Below are positions 52,558 through 63,333 of a DNA stretch of 64,000 bases, one piece after another. Both the position numbers and the translations under genes were made by a program. The notes beneath the pieces were generated by a model that was given only the letters and a program-made list of their open reading frames with translations, ran no database searches and was not told the DNA's origin. Source of the DNA: Xenorhabdus hominickii (GTDB lineage: Bacteria > Pseudomonadota > Gammaproteobacteria > Enterobacterales > Enterobacteriaceae); NCBI RefSeq assembly GCF_002632725.1, contig NZ_NJAI01000004.1, positions 396,463-460,462 on the forward strand, written 5' to 3'. Position 1 is the stretch's first letter; each line of letters begins with the position of its first letter.

Positions 52558-55500
52558 TTAGCGGACAACTTCCAGTTTTGTATCAGTTTCCCCCACCGCA
52601 CGCCAATTTGGGACATACATGGATTCAACCTGTGGAGCAGGGATTTGATAAATCCCCGGTGCAACTGCCCGAGCTAAATATAGCAATGTGACTGGTTGGT
52701 AAGATGGAACAGCAACAGCGGCAACAAAGCGATCATCGCGGTATTCCATGTGCCGGATATGCGCATTTTGCATGTCTTCAACTAAATCTTGCAGGTTTGC
52801 CGCACTCTCACTCAAACTGGCGCTGCTATTTGCCAGATTCTGATTCTCAACTTCCAATCCGGCTGGCAATAAATCGACAACCAAGGCATCTGGCACCGAT
52901 TCTGTCGCACTGATTTCCAGTTTCACAATCACCATTTCACCACTTCTCATTCGTTCAATATTGGCTGGAACTCCCTCCAGACTGAGGTAAGTGCGCTTAA
53001 TTTTGAGCACGTTTGAGTAAGGACTCGGTGTATTCAGCGGATAACCCACCACATTCAAGCGTGAGTACAATGTGCTGTCACCCCGGTTGCTGATATCAAT
53101 ACCTTTCGAAATCTGATCCGCCGTTAATGTCTCAGTCAATGCGCTTTCACGGTTAAATGATGGCATTTGCTGATTAATCACCGCCTTCCATGGTTGTTCA
53201 GCCGCGCCAATAAAATAGCGTCCTGCCAAATAAATCGCATTACTCTCCTGAGTTGAGAAATAATCACGAGTGGTCAGTTCATTGGATAAACTGAGCAATT
53301 TCTCATCACGCTCTTTTTGCAACATTTCTTTCTGAAACATATTGTGCTCTGTTAACAGGGAAACAATCAGAGCGTTATCCCGGATAGTACTACCGTAATC
53401 ACCCAACCCATAACCCGATTCGCGTGATGCATTAACCCCCAACTGTACAGCTGCGTCACCACGGGTATTATCTCCCATTAGTTTCAACGCAATACCAAGC
53501 TGAACCAAAGACAAACCATTTCCTGCCTGCGCTCGGCGTTCATAGAGCTGTCTCAACCCACTCAATGGTGCTTTCTGTTGGGTAGCCAATACTAATCCGG
53601 CATAAGCCTGCACAGAAAATTGGAGCGCCGCACGTGAGCCACTGTAGCGGTCACTGATGATACTTTTATCCTGTAAGTAGCGCAGTAAGCGGTTATTGGC
53701 TGATTTAAGGGCATCAACGGGAACGCTATAGCCTTGTTGGCTTGCACGGAACAGGAAATCTGTCGCATAAGCAGTCAACCAGAATTCTTCATCTCCATTA
53801 CGGTTCCACAATGAAAAACTGCCATCATGACGCTGCATACTTAACAGATGGGTAATGCCCACATCAATTGCTGTCCGACGTTTTTCATCACTTTGTGTAT
53901 TAATACCCAATTTTTTCAATTCAGCTTCATTGGAATAAAGTGATGGATAAAGCCCGCTTACTGTTTGTTCTAAGCAGCCGTAAGGATAGGCATATAATTC
54001 ACGGATATAACGCGCGATTTGCAATGACGGTCTACTACTCAGCAATAACTGTCCTTCCAAAGTTTCTGGTGCCAGACCCGCAATTGCTGTCGATGGTAAT
54101 TGCCAATTTTGCCCTTGATGGATCACATCAGCGAATTGAATGGTTTGAGCTGGATATGCCGGGCGAACACCCATTTTCCAACTATTTTTGTATTGTACCT
54201 GCTCTTCGTCAGATAATTTCAACCCATTCACTGTCAGGAAAATTTCACCTTCACCAAATCCGTAATCCGCCTTGACCGGAATTTGAATGGTTGTCCGTAT
54301 TCCTTTTTCCAGTAGAAGCTTTTTACTTGTCACCCCTTGTAATTTAATCAGACCTTCCGCAGCAAAATTCAATGTCAGTACTTGCGGCTGCTCCGTCAAG
54401 TTGGTGATATCCAACGCTAATTGAGAATGATCACCACCCGCCATGAAACGAGGCAATGACATCTGAGTAATGACGGGTGCCGCAACGGTGATTTTGCGCT
54501 CACTGTGACCAAAGTTATCATCACTCCATATCTGCGCCATCAACCTAAGTTCTCCGTTGAAATCCGGGATCGGCAGAGTAACTTCTCCTTCTCCATTAGC
54601 ATTCAGAGCCACTGGCTTGGCTTGTTCTGCAATAATTTTGACCTCCGTCAGTGGTTTTTTACCACCGCGATCAAAGTCGTCACTACCATCTCCACCAAAA
54701 CGCAGATTCGCCTGACGCCCTTCAGCCTCAATCAGACGACCATAAACATCATACTGATCAATGCCATAACGTTTCCGGCTAAAGAAAGCATCATAAGGAT
54801 CAGGGGTTTTAAAGTTAGTAATACTCAATACCCCTGAATCTACTGCTGAAAGCAGGACATAGGCTTGTTTAGGAAGTTTTTGTCCCGATTGAGGTGTAGC
54901 TTTGATTTTAACAGTGAGATCTTGATTTGGACGTATTTTATCAGGTGCATTTAAGGCCAGATTCAGTTTGCGTCTTTCATCCATCATGGGTAGATACAAT
55001 ACACCAATCGCCCGTTTAACTGTCGCCTGACGAGATTTATCTCCCGGACGTATGACAACTGCGGTGAGGTATAAATCATGACGTGCCCATTCTTGGTTAA
55101 TCGGAACGTCAATATCCAAACCTTTTTCTGGTACATCAATTTCCTGCCACCACAATGGACCATCACTGGACTCCACCAGCAAATATCCTTTACCTTCTTG
55201 TGGTGCAACCATATGCAGCTTCACTTTATCGCCCGGTTTATAAGCTGCTTTATCCAGTGATAATTTGACCTGATCTGGACGAACTGCGCCTGTGCCACCC
55301 GTGTTATCCTGCCACGAATAACCAGCCCAAAAATTCAGACTTGTCACGAGTTGATTATGTGGATCGACGATCTCAATACGGTAAGTCCCCCAGTCAACAG
55401 GAAAACTGATTTTGGCGGTTCCGTTTTCCGCAATCTGGACATGCTCATCAGCCATCACTAAGTCTTTCTGGTCATAACCTGAATCCCACCCCGTGCTATC

Positions 55501-57630
55501 GGACCAACGCCAATAATAATCACGGCGTTCGTATATCAAACGTGCTCTTAATTCTGATACGGCATGTTTCTTACCACTAGCATCTGCATAGACGATGTCA
55601 AATTCTGCCAGTGAATTTTCATCTACGTTATAGCGGTTTTCATCACGGCCGGTACGATAGTCATAAATCGCTTTCTTATTGAAAAGTGGACGTATACCAA
55701 CTAACTGCTTAGCAGGCCAGATGGCCTGTTCGGCCCTACGTGTCACAGGGCGACCACCGGATTCCAACAGGCTGGCCTGTACAATGACTTTCACAGGAGA
55801 AGTGACGGAATTCCAATTATCGCCACTGACGGAGAGATCCGCCTTCCCTTCTTTGTTCAGCGTGAAATCAAACTCATCCAATGTCCGGCTCAAATCTGTT
55901 TCTTTTACCGAACCAAATTCGTATCCCGGTAATTTAGTTACTGCATTACGATCAGGGCGTAAGAACAGTTGCCCTTGTAAGCGGTTATCCGCAGCCGGCG
56001 CACCATACAGGTAACGACCCGTTATGGCGAATTCAACATTTTCATTCTTCAATACAGGCTGATTATCCGCATTCCCGTTGATCTCTAATGCCATACGCTC
56101 GGGCATGAAATCTTCAACACTAAACTTGTAATAACGTGGCGTTTTATCACCTAAATCCAATCTCAGTGACCACATTCCCGTTTCAGCCTCTTGAGGGATA
56201 GGGTAACGATATTGATATAACCCGTTTTCAGCTTGCCAGACAAAACTACGGACAACCTGATTATCCGATTTCAATACATCCACTTTAACTGGCTGCGGTT
56301 TAAGTGGGCGGCCATCAGCATCACGCAATAAGCCATTAACGATCAGCGTTTCTCCCGGCCGATAAAGGTTTCTTGGGCCAAATACAAAAAACTGTTTGCT
56401 GTACCCTTGTGGGCCTCCGATATCAAACTCAGAGAGATCCAGAGCAGGAGAATTCAAGTCAATCATGCTGGTTCGTCCATCCTGAATAGCCAGCAGTAAT
56501 TTTGCTTTGTCGCTTTTTTCGAGTGTTGCGTGCCCATCACTGTCAGTCATGGCTTTTGCCAGAAGTTGTCCTTTTCCATCCAACAGACGAATTTCAACCC
56601 CTTTCAGGCCAGAACCTTGTGCCAATGATTGAGTAAATACATCGATCCTGTGTAGATAAGTGTGCATCGAGACGCCAATATCACTCAATGTAAACAGGGT
56701 AATGGGATTGTTATAGGTATATTTTCCTGCTTGCTGCATGACAGCCAGATAAACACCATCTCTTTGTAACTCTTTGATGTTATTTAAAGGCAGCAATATT
56801 TTTTCACGGGTATTGGCGGTCGGATTAAGGTCGAAACGACCTGTATAGACTAATTCAGTATCTTGCAGTAGTTTCTTGGATTCCCAGTAATCCATGTTGC
56901 TGCTGTATTGCCAGTCGGCGATAAACGAGGGTAAAGCCTCATCTTTGATTCGGAAAAAATTAACATCAACACGATCAACATTGAGTGTCAGTATAGGCAG
57001 CCCTTCCGCCGCTTTACTGGGCAACAATATACCTTTGCTGGCAAAACCCACTGTTGGTGTAACAGATGCCGTTTTGAACTTTTTCTCATAACCGATCGCC
57101 AACTTTCGTTCATTTATCCCTTTCACGCCCTCATCAACCGTTAACTGTAATTCACGATCAGGGGGTAAATGACGTAACCGGAGTTCCATCTGGTTATTGG
57201 AAAGTTCCCATGCACCATCCAATTTTCCGGATTTCATATCAACCAGGTGTACTTTTTGTGAAAAATCTTGGTTGGGATCTAAAGGAATAGAAAATGTCAC
57301 CACCATTGCACTGGCACCATCTAACTGTAGTTCAGATGCATCCAGGATAGTGACATCTTTGCCTGCATAGCGCTGTGTTGATATTTCTGATTTTGCGTTG
57401 CCACCTTGAGATTGATTTTCTTGAATCTTCTGTTCTGAAGTATTCTGTTTTTGAGCTTTATTTTCTTGCGTCTTATCTTGTTGAGACAATAACGTGTGTA
57501 GCTTATCCTTCTCTGAATTGTCGGATTGATCGCATCCGGATAGCACGAACAGTGCAAATAACGAGGCGAATAGCACGACGAGATATCGCTTTCTCCTTGC
57601 CCCCCATTGCAGAAATTGACGTTGATACAT
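52558..57630 (-). CDS. yfhM: YfhM bacterial alpha-2-macroglobulin lipoprotein
   Basis: Large periplasmic lipoprotein thought to trap foreign proteases, as host alpha-2-macroglobulin does. The 1690-residue protein has a lipobox (FVLSGC, Cys33), many MG-type beta domains (YRPGETLIVNGLLRDADGRP, VRPDQVKLSLDKAAYKPGDK) and the thioester motif CLEQ in YPYGCLEQTVSGL (Cys1219). A complement-like helical domain and receptor-like end (VPNWRAVGETDTKLEVVR) follow. The start at 57630 is chosen for GGGG 8 bases before it. It pairs with pbpC. In a bacterium that secretes its own proteases and lives in insects, protection from proteases is a plausible role (inference). Confidence 0.95.
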   Translation of the reverse strand: MYQRQFLQWGARRKRYLVVLFASLFALFVLSGCDQSDNSEKDKLHTLLSQQDKTQENKAQKQNTSEQKIQENQSQGGNAKSEISTQRYAGKDVTILDASELQLDGASAMVVTFSIPLDPNQDFSQKVHLVDMKSGKLDGAWELSNNQMELRLRHLPPDRELQLTVDEGVKGINERKLAIGYEKKFKTASVTPTVGFASKGILLPSKAAEGLPILTLNVDRVDVNFFRIKDEALPSFIADWQYSSNMDYWESKKLLQDTELVYTGRFDLNPTANTREKILLPLNNIKELQRDGVYLAVMQQAGKYTYNNPITLFTLSDIGVSMHTYLHRIDVFTQSLAQGSGLKGVEIRLLDGKGQLLAKAMTDSDGHATLEKSDKAKLLLAIQDGRTSMIDLNSPALDLSEFDIGGPQGYSKQFFVFGPRNLYRPGETLIVNGLLRDADGRPLKPQPVKVDVLKSDNQVVRSFVWQAENGLYQYRYPIPQEAETGMWSLRLDLGDKTPRYYKFSVEDFMPERMALEINGNADNQPVLKNENVEFAITGRYLYGAPAADNRLQGQLFLRPDRNAVTKLPGYEFGSVKETDLSRTLDEFDFTLNKEGKADLSVSGDNWNSVTSPVKVIVQASLLESGGRPVTRRAEQAIWPAKQLVGIRPLFNKKAIYDYRTGRDENRYNVDENSLAEFDIVYADASGKKHAVSELRARLIYERRDYYWRWSDSTGWDSGYDQKDLVMADEHVQIAENGTAKISFPVDWGTYRIEIVDPHNQLVTSLNFWAGYSWQDNTGGTGAVRPDQVKLSLDKAAYKPGDKVKLHMVAPQEGKGYLLVESSDGPLWWQEIDVPEKGLDIDVPINQEWARHDLYLTAVVIRPGDKSRQATVKRAIGVLYLPMMDERRKLNLALNAPDKIRPNQDLTVKIKATPQSGQKLPKQAYVLLSAVDSGVLSITNFKTPDPYDAFFSRKRYGIDQYDVYGRLIEAEGRQANLRFGGDGSDDFDRGGKKPLTEVKIIAEQAKPVALNANGEGEVTLPIPDFNGELRLMAQIWSDDNFGHSERKITVAAPVITQMSLPRFMAGGDHSQLALDITNLTEQPQVLTLNFAAEGLIKLQGVTSKKLLLEKGIRTTIQIPVKADYGFGEGEIFLTVNGLKLSDEEQVQYKNSWKMGVRPAYPAQTIQFADVIHQGQNWQLPSTAIAGLAPETLEGQLLLSSRPSLQIARYIRELYAYPYGCLEQTVSGLYPSLYSNEAELKKLGINTQSDEKRRTAIDVGITHLLSMQRHDGSFSLWNRNGDEEFWLTAYATDFLFRASQQGYSVPVDALKSANNRLLRYLQDKSIISDRYSGSRAALQFSVQAYAGLVLATQQKAPLSGLRQLYERRAQAGNGLSLVQLGIALKLMGDNTRGDAAVQLGVNASRESGYGLGDYGSTIRDNALIVSLLTEHNMFQKEMLQKERDEKLLSLSNELTTRDYFSTQESNAIYLAGRYFIGAAEQPWKAVINQQMPSFNRESALTETLTADQISKGIDISNRGDSTLYSRLNVVGYPLNTPSPYSNVLKIKRTYLSLEGVPANIERMRSGEMVIVKLEISATESVPDALVVDLLPAGLEVENQNLANSSASLSESAANLQDLVEDMQNAHIRHMEYRDDRFVAAVAVPSYQPVTLLYLARAVAPGIYQIPAPQVESMYVPNWRAVGETDTKLEVVR

Positions 57631-57756
57631 GACCATAACCCCTATCGTTTTACCGGATATGCCGGAAGATTATTTTTTTAGAAGTTCATTATGGTACTTC
57701 CTACCTCACATAACCAAAGCGCAGAAAAAATGGTTTTCTGGTACAGCGTTTGCCTA

Positions 57757-58185
57757 TTATTGATTAATAACAGGAATGGTATCCCGCAGCCAGCTACCTA
57801 ATTTCCGTTGATAGAAAGGTTGCGTATGCTGGATCAAATAATGGCTAATCCCTCCTTCATTTTCATTGACCAGACAAAAATCGACGGATTTGTCTTCATC
57901 AAGATATTCACAAGCCTGTTCTCCAGCTTCTTGAAGCAGCAAGTTAACCTCGTTGTCTGTTAACACTCCGCTGAATTCCAAGCCAATTAACAAACTAGGC
58001 TCTTCATCCAGATTTTTATCATGAGCCATGATTAGAAAAGCACGCCGAACGGGTTTATGCTGTTTGAATAAATCAATTAAGGCCTCAATAAGCTGAGCGG
58101 GTTGTTCCTCTGGCTGGCTGAGAGTGATATGGCTTCCACTGGGAACTTCTATTTCAGTAGCGACAGGCCCATTTGACAAGCTCAT
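57757..58185 (-). CDS. sseB: SseB C-terminal domain protein (short)
   Basis: A 142-residue protein that matches only the C-terminal half of E. coli SseB (about 260 residues): EEQPAQLIEALIDLFKQHKP, VRRAFLIMAHDKN, NENEGGISHYLIQHTQPFYQ and GSWLRDTIPV. The N-terminal SseB domain is absent. Upstream sequence shows no trace of it, while GGAG sits well placed before this ATG, so the short form seems to be the genuine product. SseB was named for effects on serine sensitivity; its biochemical role is unclear. It lies between yfhM and pepB, as in E. coli. Confidence 0.8.
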   Translation of the reverse strand: MSLSNGPVATEIEVPSGSHITLSQPEEQPAQLIEALIDLFKQHKPVRRAFLIMAHDKNLDEEPSLLIGLEFSGVLTDNEVNLLLQEAGEQACEYLDEDKSVDFCLVNENEGGISHYLIQHTQPFYQRKLGSWLRDTIPVINQ

Positions 58186-58254
58186 GAAAATCTCCGAATA
58201 GTGCTATTTAAACTGTAGTTAAATGTAGTCATTAGGATCCTTAAAAATTCAATC

Positions 58255-58278
58255 ATAGCCTCCCATCTGAGAGGCTAT
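58255..58278 (-). terminator. Hairpin downstream of pepB
   Basis: ATAGCCTC pairs with GAGGCTAT around an 8-nt loop, 30 bp after the pepB stop. The T run is interrupted, so strength is uncertain. Confidence 0.5.
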
Positions 58279-58306
58279 CAAGAAAGGTATTTGAAAATAT
58301 GACTGT

Positions 58307-59602
58307 TTATTTCTCTTTGGTTAACAACAAATTAGCAATAGTACGCACACCATATCCCGTTGCACCTGCAGCCCATTGTTCAACAGATGATTTACGGTAG
58401 GTTGCGGAGCAATCAATGTGTACCCAGCCTTTTTTATAATTTTCCACAAAGTGAGACAAGAATGCTGCTGCGGTACTGGCTCCCGCTGAATGCGCAGGTG
58501 ACGCAATGTTGTTCAGGTCAGCAAAATTGGATGGTAATTGGCTGCGATGGAATTCAGCCAGCGGCAAACGCCAGAATAATTCGTTTTCAGTCTCTGCCGC
58601 AGCCAGTAACTCAGATGCCAATTTATCATCAAAACTAAATACAGAATGGTAATCGTTTCCTACCGCCATTTTTGCTGCTCCGGTTAACGTTGCAGCATCA
58701 ATAATAAGCCGCGCTTTTTCCGCACTGGCATCAATCAAACCATCAGCCAAAACCAGACGCCCTTCTGCATCAGTGTTCATCACTTCAACGGTTTTACCGT
58801 TGCGATAACGTATGATGTCACCCAGTTTGAAGGCATTCCCGCTCACCATATTATCTGCAATGCTCAGGAACAATTTCACACGATGTTTCAACCCACGGCT
58901 GATTGCCAGAGCCAGTGCACCAGTTAATGTTGCCGAGCCGCCCATGTCCGATTTCATGGAATCCATTGAGCTAGAAGGTTTGATGCTGTATCCGCCTGAA
59001 TCGAAGGTAATACCTTTACCGACCAGACAAGCAAAGACGGGCGCTTTTGCATCTTTTGTCGGGTTAAAATCCAATGCCAGAAAAACAGGGTCACGGGAAG
59101 AGCCACGGCCAACAGTATGTACACCTAAATAACCTTGTTCGTGCAGTTCATTACCTTTGATAATTCGATAACTCACCGCATCACCCGCTACACCACTGAG
59201 TAAGTCAATGGCTCTCTGAGCGAGCTGTTCTGGCCCTAAATCTTCTGCCGGAAGGTTGATCGTATCACGTACCCAATCAATGAATTTGATTCTGCTGTCG
59301 AGTTCTTGTTTTTCTGTCGCAGGCAGTTGTGGCCATTCAATAGTGCGTAATCCCTTGGGCGAACGGAACCCCAACCAAAATGCCCAACTTCTTTCTAGAT
59401 CCCAGCCATCACCGGCTAAGGCAACGTTACGAATTCCTTGTCCATCAATTTTACGTCCTGCGCGTTGGATAGCCCCTAATTTTCCATTGTTATCCACGTG
59501 GATGGCAATCCCCTGGTCGCTTGAGCTAATAAGCGCTTTTTCACCCCAGCAAGCATGAGCGGGTTCATAAGACAGTGTTACTGGCATGATTTGCTTTGTC
59601 AT
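58307..59602 (-). CDS. pepB: PepB aminopeptidase
   Basis: Cytoplasmic M17-family metallo-aminopeptidase that trims peptides. The 431-residue protein has the catalytic lysine and metal-binding segment [33 protein letters not shown], and the hallmark [20 protein letters not shown] with further ligands. Length matches E. coli PepB (427). It lies just beyond the isc operon terminator and is followed by its own hairpin. Confidence 0.96.
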   Translation of the reverse strand: MTKQIMPVTLSYEPAHACWGEKALISSSDQGIAIHVDNNGKLGAIQRAGRKIDGQGIRNVALAGDGWDLERSWAFWLGFRSPKGLRTIEWPQLPATEKQELDSRIKFIDWVRDTINLPAEDLGPEQLAQRAIDLLSGVAGDAVSYRIIKGNELHEQGYLGVHTVGRGSSRDPVFLALDFNPTKDAKAPVFACLVGKGITFDSGGYSIKPSSSMDSMKSDMGGSATLTGALALAISRGLKHRVKLFLSIADNMVSGNAFKLGDIIRYRNGKTVEVMNTDAEGRLVLADGLIDASAEKARLIIDAATLTGAAKMAVGNDYHSVFSFDDKLASELLAAAETENELFWRLPLAEFHRSQLPSNFADLNNIASPAHSAGASTAAAFLSHFVENYKKGWVHIDCSATYRKSSVEQWAAGATGYGVRTIANLLLTKEK

Positions 59603-59682
59603 TTTTTTCTCACTTCTTATCTTATTTTGTCTACTGCTTCACATATTGTTCACTGTTTCACAGTAAGGGTTTTTTAATGTAA

Positions 59683-59705
59683 AAAAACTGGCGATTGCCA
59701 GTTTT
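59683..59705 (-). terminator. Terminator of the isc operon
   Basis: On the minus strand AAAACTGGC pairs with GCCAGTTTT around AATC, followed by a T run. It lies 80 bp past the iscX stop and upstream of pepB. Confidence 0.85.
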
Positions 59706-59784
59706 CCATTAAATGCCAACTATGCCAAGTTATTAGGCAAGAATAGGTGAGTTTGTGCACTTTTTGCTTTGCGCAAATTTCATG

Positions 59785-59979
59785 CTACTCATATTCATCC
59801 AGCCACACGAGCAAAATAGCTTCCAAGATTTTTTCATTGGATTTTTGAGGATCATCATCAAAGCCATTCAGTTGACAAATCCATTCATGCATATCGGTGA
59901 AACGCACTGTTTTAGGATCTAAATCCGGAAAATTGTCATACAGTGCTTCACCAATATCACGACTGTCAGACCATTTCAT
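59785..59979 (-). CDS. iscX: IscX
   Basis: Small acidic protein of the isc pathway that binds IscS and iron and tunes cluster assembly. The 64-residue protein ([20 protein letters not shown] then [20 protein letters not shown]) matches E. coli IscX (66 residues) along its length. It is last gene of the isc operon, about 80 bp after fdx, with a gap that holds degenerate repeats. Confidence 0.95.
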   Translation of the reverse strand: MKWSDSRDIGEALYDNFPDLDPKTVRFTDMHEWICQLNGFDDDPQKSNEKILEAILLVWLDEYE

Positions 59980-59997
59980 TTTTTCATTCTCCTATTT

Positions 59998-60058
59998 GTG
60001 CTCATAGCCATTCGTGTCAATAGCTATTCGTCGTGCCTATATCTATTCGTCGTGTCAA
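59998..60058. repeat. Degenerate tandem repeat in the fdx-iscX gap
   Basis: A unit like TAGCTATTCGTCGTGCC recurs three times with changes (CATAGCCATTCGTGTCAA, TAGCTATTCGTCGTGCC, TATCTATTCGTCGTGTCAA), filling most of the gap. Confidence 0.7.
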
Positions 60059-60062
60059 TAAA

Positions 60063-60398
60063 TTAGTGTTCACGCGCATGGTTGATGGTGTATTTCGGGA
60101 TTTCAATGATTAAATCCTCATCAGCTACTTTAGCCTGACAACTCAACCGGCTTTCAGGCTCCAATCCCCATGCTTTATCCAACATGTCATCTTCCAGTTC
60201 AGTGCTTTCCCCTAACGAGTCAAAACCTTCTCTGACGATACAGTGACAAGTGGTACACGCACAGGATTTTTCACAAGCATGTTCAATTTCTATACCATTA
60301 CGTAGTGCAACGTCTAGAATTGATTCGCCTTCCTTCGCGTCCAGTACTGCACCCTCAGGGCAAAGTTCGTTATGAGGTAAAAATACAATTTTAGGCAT
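60063..60398 (-). CDS. fdx: [2Fe-2S] ferredoxin Fdx
   Basis: Electron carrier for Fe-S cluster assembly on IscU. The 111-residue protein has cluster ligands Cys42, Cys48, Cys51 ([14 protein letters not shown]) and Cys87 (SRLSCQAKV). Cysteines 46 and 53 are extra, as in related Fdx. Length equals E. coli Fdx. It starts two bases after the hscA stop, so it is coupled with hscA. Confidence 0.97.
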   Translation of the reverse strand: MPKIVFLPHNELCPEGAVLDAKEGESILDVALRNGIEIEHACEKSCACTTCHCIVREGFDSLGESTELEDDMLDKAWGLEPESRLSCQAKVADEDLIIEIPKYTINHAREH

Positions 60399-60400
60399 AA

Positions 60401-62251
60401 TTAAATTTCATCCACAGAATGACCCGCCAAAGCCCGGCGGATTGATGTGTCCATACGGCGCGCTGCAAATTCCTGCGTTTGTTTGTCCAATTGTTTAATT
60501 GCACTTTCAATCGCATCAGGAGATGTTCCCTGAGCACTTTCAATTAATACTTGCGCGGCAGCATCAATGGCGGCCTGCTCTTCCTGACTTAATAAGTCAG
60601 AATCTTTTTCCAACGCGCCAGTTAAGCTTTCCAAAACTCGAGCTGCCTCAACCTTTTGTTCTGCCAACTTACGCGCCTGAATGTCTTCTTGTGCATTACT
60701 CATTGAATCTTTGAGCATACGAGCAATTTCTTCATCCGATAAACCATAGGAAGGTTTCACCTGAATGGAAGCTTCAACACCCGTGGATTTTTCCAATGCA
60801 CTGACGCTCAGTAAACCATCCGCATCGACCTGAAAGGTCACGCGAATGTGTGCGCCGCCAGCCGGCAGTGGCGGAATACCACGCAATGTAAAGCGCGCCA
60901 ATGAACGGCCGTCACTGACTAATTCTCGCTCACCTTGCACCACATGGATGCTCATCGCACTTTGGCCATCTTTGAAAGTAGTAAACTCTTGCGCTCGTGC
61001 AATAGGAATCGTGGTATTACGTGGAATGACTTTTTCCACCAAACCACCCATTGTTTCCAAACCGAGTGAAAGCGGGATAACATCCAGTAACAGCATTTCA
61101 CTGTCAGGCTTGTTGCCTACCAGAATATCAGCCTGAATTGCAGCACCAACAGCTACGACTTTGTCTGGATCGATAGAAGTCAATGGCTCACGGTCAAAGA
61201 ATTCTCCCACCATGCTGCGCACCAGAGGCACTCGCGTTGAACCACCAACCATGACCACTTGCAAAACTTCATCAGTTGTCACGCTAGCATCTTTCAATGC
61301 CCGGCGGCAGGAGATTAATGTGCGTTTGACGAGAGAAGCAATCAGTTCGTTGAATTCAGTGCGGGTAATGCGGCCTTGCCAGTCAGCAATACTGATTTCT
61401 GTGCTCTCTGCCTCACTCAAAGTGATTTTGGCTTGAGTTGCGATATCCAGCAGTTGACGCTGTAATCCATGATCTGTGTTATTGCTGATCCCAGCTTGTT
61501 CACGAATCCAATTGACCAGCAGCAAGTCAAAATCATCACCACCTAGCGCGGTATCGCCTCCCGTCGCCAGTACTTCAAACACCCCCCGGCTGAGACGAAG
61601 AATGGAAACGTCGAACGTTCCACCACCCAGATCGTAAACAGCGATCACACCTTCCTGACCAGAATCAAGACCATAAGCGATAGCAGCGGCGGTCGGCTCG
61701 TTTAAAAGCCGAAGAACATGCAGACCCGCTAAACGTGCGGCATCCTTGGTGCCCTGACGCTGTGCGTCATCAAAATAAGCTGGAACCGTAATCACGACAC
61801 CATCAAGTTTGCCATCCAAAGTTTCTTCTGCCCGTTGAGCCAACGATTTCAATATTTCAGAAGAAACCTGAATAGGATCGACCAAGCCTGCTACGGTATT
61901 GATCAGCGGCAAACCATTTTCACTCGCTTGCAACTGGTATGGAAGGTTAGGATAACGCTGCTGAATATCAGACAGAGAGCGCCCCATCATGCGTTTGACA
62001 GAACTAACTGTATTGACAGGATCAGATGCCGCCTGCTGGCGCGCCAGCCAGCCAACCTGAATGTTCTCTTTGCGATATTGCACAACAGAAGGAAGCAAGT
62101 GACGGTTTTCACTGTCAGCCAGCGTTTCCGCCTGACCACTTCGGACAGTCGCAACCAGAGAGTGAGTGGTACCAAGATCAATTCCCACAGCCAGGCGACG
62201 CTGGTGCGGTGCGGCAGATAAACCAGGTTCGCTGATTTGTAATAAAGCCAT
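60401..62251 (-). CDS. hscA: HscA Hsp70-type chaperone
   Basis: Specialised Hsp70 that, with HscB, binds the LPPVK motif of IscU and promotes cluster transfer. The 616-residue protein has the nucleotide-binding domain ([70 protein letters not shown]) and a substrate-binding domain ([14 protein letters not shown]). Length equals E. coli HscA (616). It lies between hscB and fdx, with a repeat-bearing gap to hscB. Confidence 0.97.
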   Translation of the reverse strand: MALLQISEPGLSAAPHQRRLAVGIDLGTTHSLVATVRSGQAETLADSENRHLLPSVVQYRKENIQVGWLARQQAASDPVNTVSSVKRMMGRSLSDIQQRYPNLPYQLQASENGLPLINTVAGLVDPIQVSSEILKSLAQRAEETLDGKLDGVVITVPAYFDDAQRQGTKDAARLAGLHVLRLLNEPTAAAIAYGLDSGQEGVIAVYDLGGGTFDVSILRLSRGVFEVLATGGDTALGGDDFDLLLVNWIREQAGISNNTDHGLQRQLLDIATQAKITLSEAESTEISIADWQGRITRTEFNELIASLVKRTLISCRRALKDASVTTDEVLQVVMVGGSTRVPLVRSMVGEFFDREPLTSIDPDKVVAVGAAIQADILVGNKPDSEMLLLDVIPLSLGLETMGGLVEKVIPRNTTIPIARAQEFTTFKDGQSAMSIHVVQGERELVSDGRSLARFTLRGIPPLPAGGAHIRVTFQVDADGLLSVSALEKSTGVEASIQVKPSYGLSDEEIARMLKDSMSNAQEDIQARKLAEQKVEAARVLESLTGALEKDSDLLSQEEQAAIDAAAQVLIESAQGTSPDAIESAIKQLDKQTQEFAARRMDTSIRRALAGHSVDEI

Positions 62252-62282
62252 GTGTGCCCCTATAAATCTATATCAGCCGACA

Positions 62283-62350
62283 TTTATTCAACTGAAATGT
62301 ATTCAACCGAAATCCATTCAGCTAAAGCTATTCAAATAAATGCTGTTCAG
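62283..62350. repeat. Degenerate tandem repeat in the hscB-hscA gap
   Basis: Five diverged copies of a roughly 15-base unit, TATTCAACTGAAATG, then TATTCAACCGAAATC, CATTCAGCTAAAGC, TATTCAAATAAATGC and TGTTCAGCTAAAAATC, fill the gap between hscB and hscA. Spacing is regular, suggesting an old tandem expansion. Confidence 0.75.
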
Positions 62351-62872
62351 CTAAAAATCATCCAGCAGCCGTTCTTCCAGTTGTTCAACTTGCTGTTGCA
62401 ATTTATCTAAAAAGCGTAATTTACGGACTGTATCGGCTGCAATTGTCCATTCAGAAGCATCAAGCTGCTGTTCCATCTGCTCACTGCGAGTTTTAATCAT
62501 TTTATTCAAGCGAGATGAAAAACCAGCAAGTTCTGTTTCAGGCTCTGCACTATGCTCAATGGCATCAAGCTCTTCGCGCAACTCTAGCTGCTGCATGAGG
62601 AAAGCCATATCCTGCATCGTATGCTGTTCATTGGATAGATCGAACCCTTGCTGAGATAGCATATATTCTGCACGTTTCAGGGGATGTTTCAGCGTCTGAT
62701 AACCATCATTGATGGTAGCTGCTTGTTGAAGTGCCAGCGTTTTTTCACGTTCTGGTTGGTTGGCAAAACGATCAGGGTGAAACTGACGCTGCAATTCCTG
62801 ATAACGGGTCGCCAACTGTTCACGGTCAATCGCATAGCAGGTAGGCAACCCGAATAAGGTGAAATAGTCCAT
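62351..62872 (-). CDS. hscB: HscB J-domain co-chaperone
   Basis: J-protein that brings IscU to HscA and stimulates its ATPase. The 173-residue protein has an N-terminal J domain with the HPD motif at residues 32-34 ([14 protein letters not shown]) and a C-terminal three-helix bundle that binds IscU. Length matches E. coli HscB (171). It lies in the usual isc position between iscA and hscA. Confidence 0.96.
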   Translation of the reverse strand: MDYFTLFGLPTCYAIDREQLATRYQELQRQFHPDRFANQPEREKTLALQQAATINDGYQTLKHPLKRAEYMLSQQGFDLSNEQHTMQDMAFLMQQLELREELDAIEHSAEPETELAGFSSRLNKMIKTRSEQMEQQLDASEWTIAADTVRKLRFLDKLQQQVEQLEERLLDDF

Positions 62873-62929
62873 AAATTACTCTTGTTTTGCAAATACAGAT
62901 AGTTTCGCAAAGTGTGGTATTAAACGAGG

Positions 62930-63253
62930 TTAAACGTGAAAACTTTCCCCACAACCACATTCGCTGGAAACGTTGGGGTTGTTGAATTTAAAGCCTTCAT
63001 TCAGGCCCTCTTTGACAAAATCCAGCTCAGTGCCATCAAGGTAAAGGATGCTTTTACCGTCAATGATAACTTTCACGCCCTTATCTTCAAAAACCTGATC
63101 TTCTTCATTAACTGTATCAGCAAATTCAAACACATATGCCATACCAGAGCAGCCGGATGTTCTCACTCCCAAACGCAACCCGACACCTTTTCCGCGATTG
63201 TCAAGAAAGGCCAAAATACGCTGGGCTGCACTTTCTGTCAGGGAAATTGACAT
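62930..63253 (-). CDS. iscA: IscA iron-sulfur carrier
   Basis: A-type carrier that takes iron or Fe-S clusters to target enzymes. The 107-residue protein has the three conserved cysteines, Cys35 ([10 protein letters not shown]), Cys99 and Cys101 ([10 protein letters not shown]). The start [14 protein letters not shown] is placed at 63253 because it matches the family. An upstream start would add an unrelated stretch. It lies between iscU and hscB. Confidence 0.97.
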   Translation of the reverse strand: MSISLTESAAQRILAFLDNRGKGVGLRLGVRTSGCSGMAYVFEFADTVNEEDQVFEDKGVKVIIDGKSILYLDGTELDFVKEGLNEGFKFNNPNVSSECGCGESFHV

Positions 63254-63333
63254 ACAACACCTCACTTTTAAAACTAGTAAAGGTGGATATTGAACCAATA
63301 TCCACCAGAGTTATTTGCTTTTCGCTAAACGCA

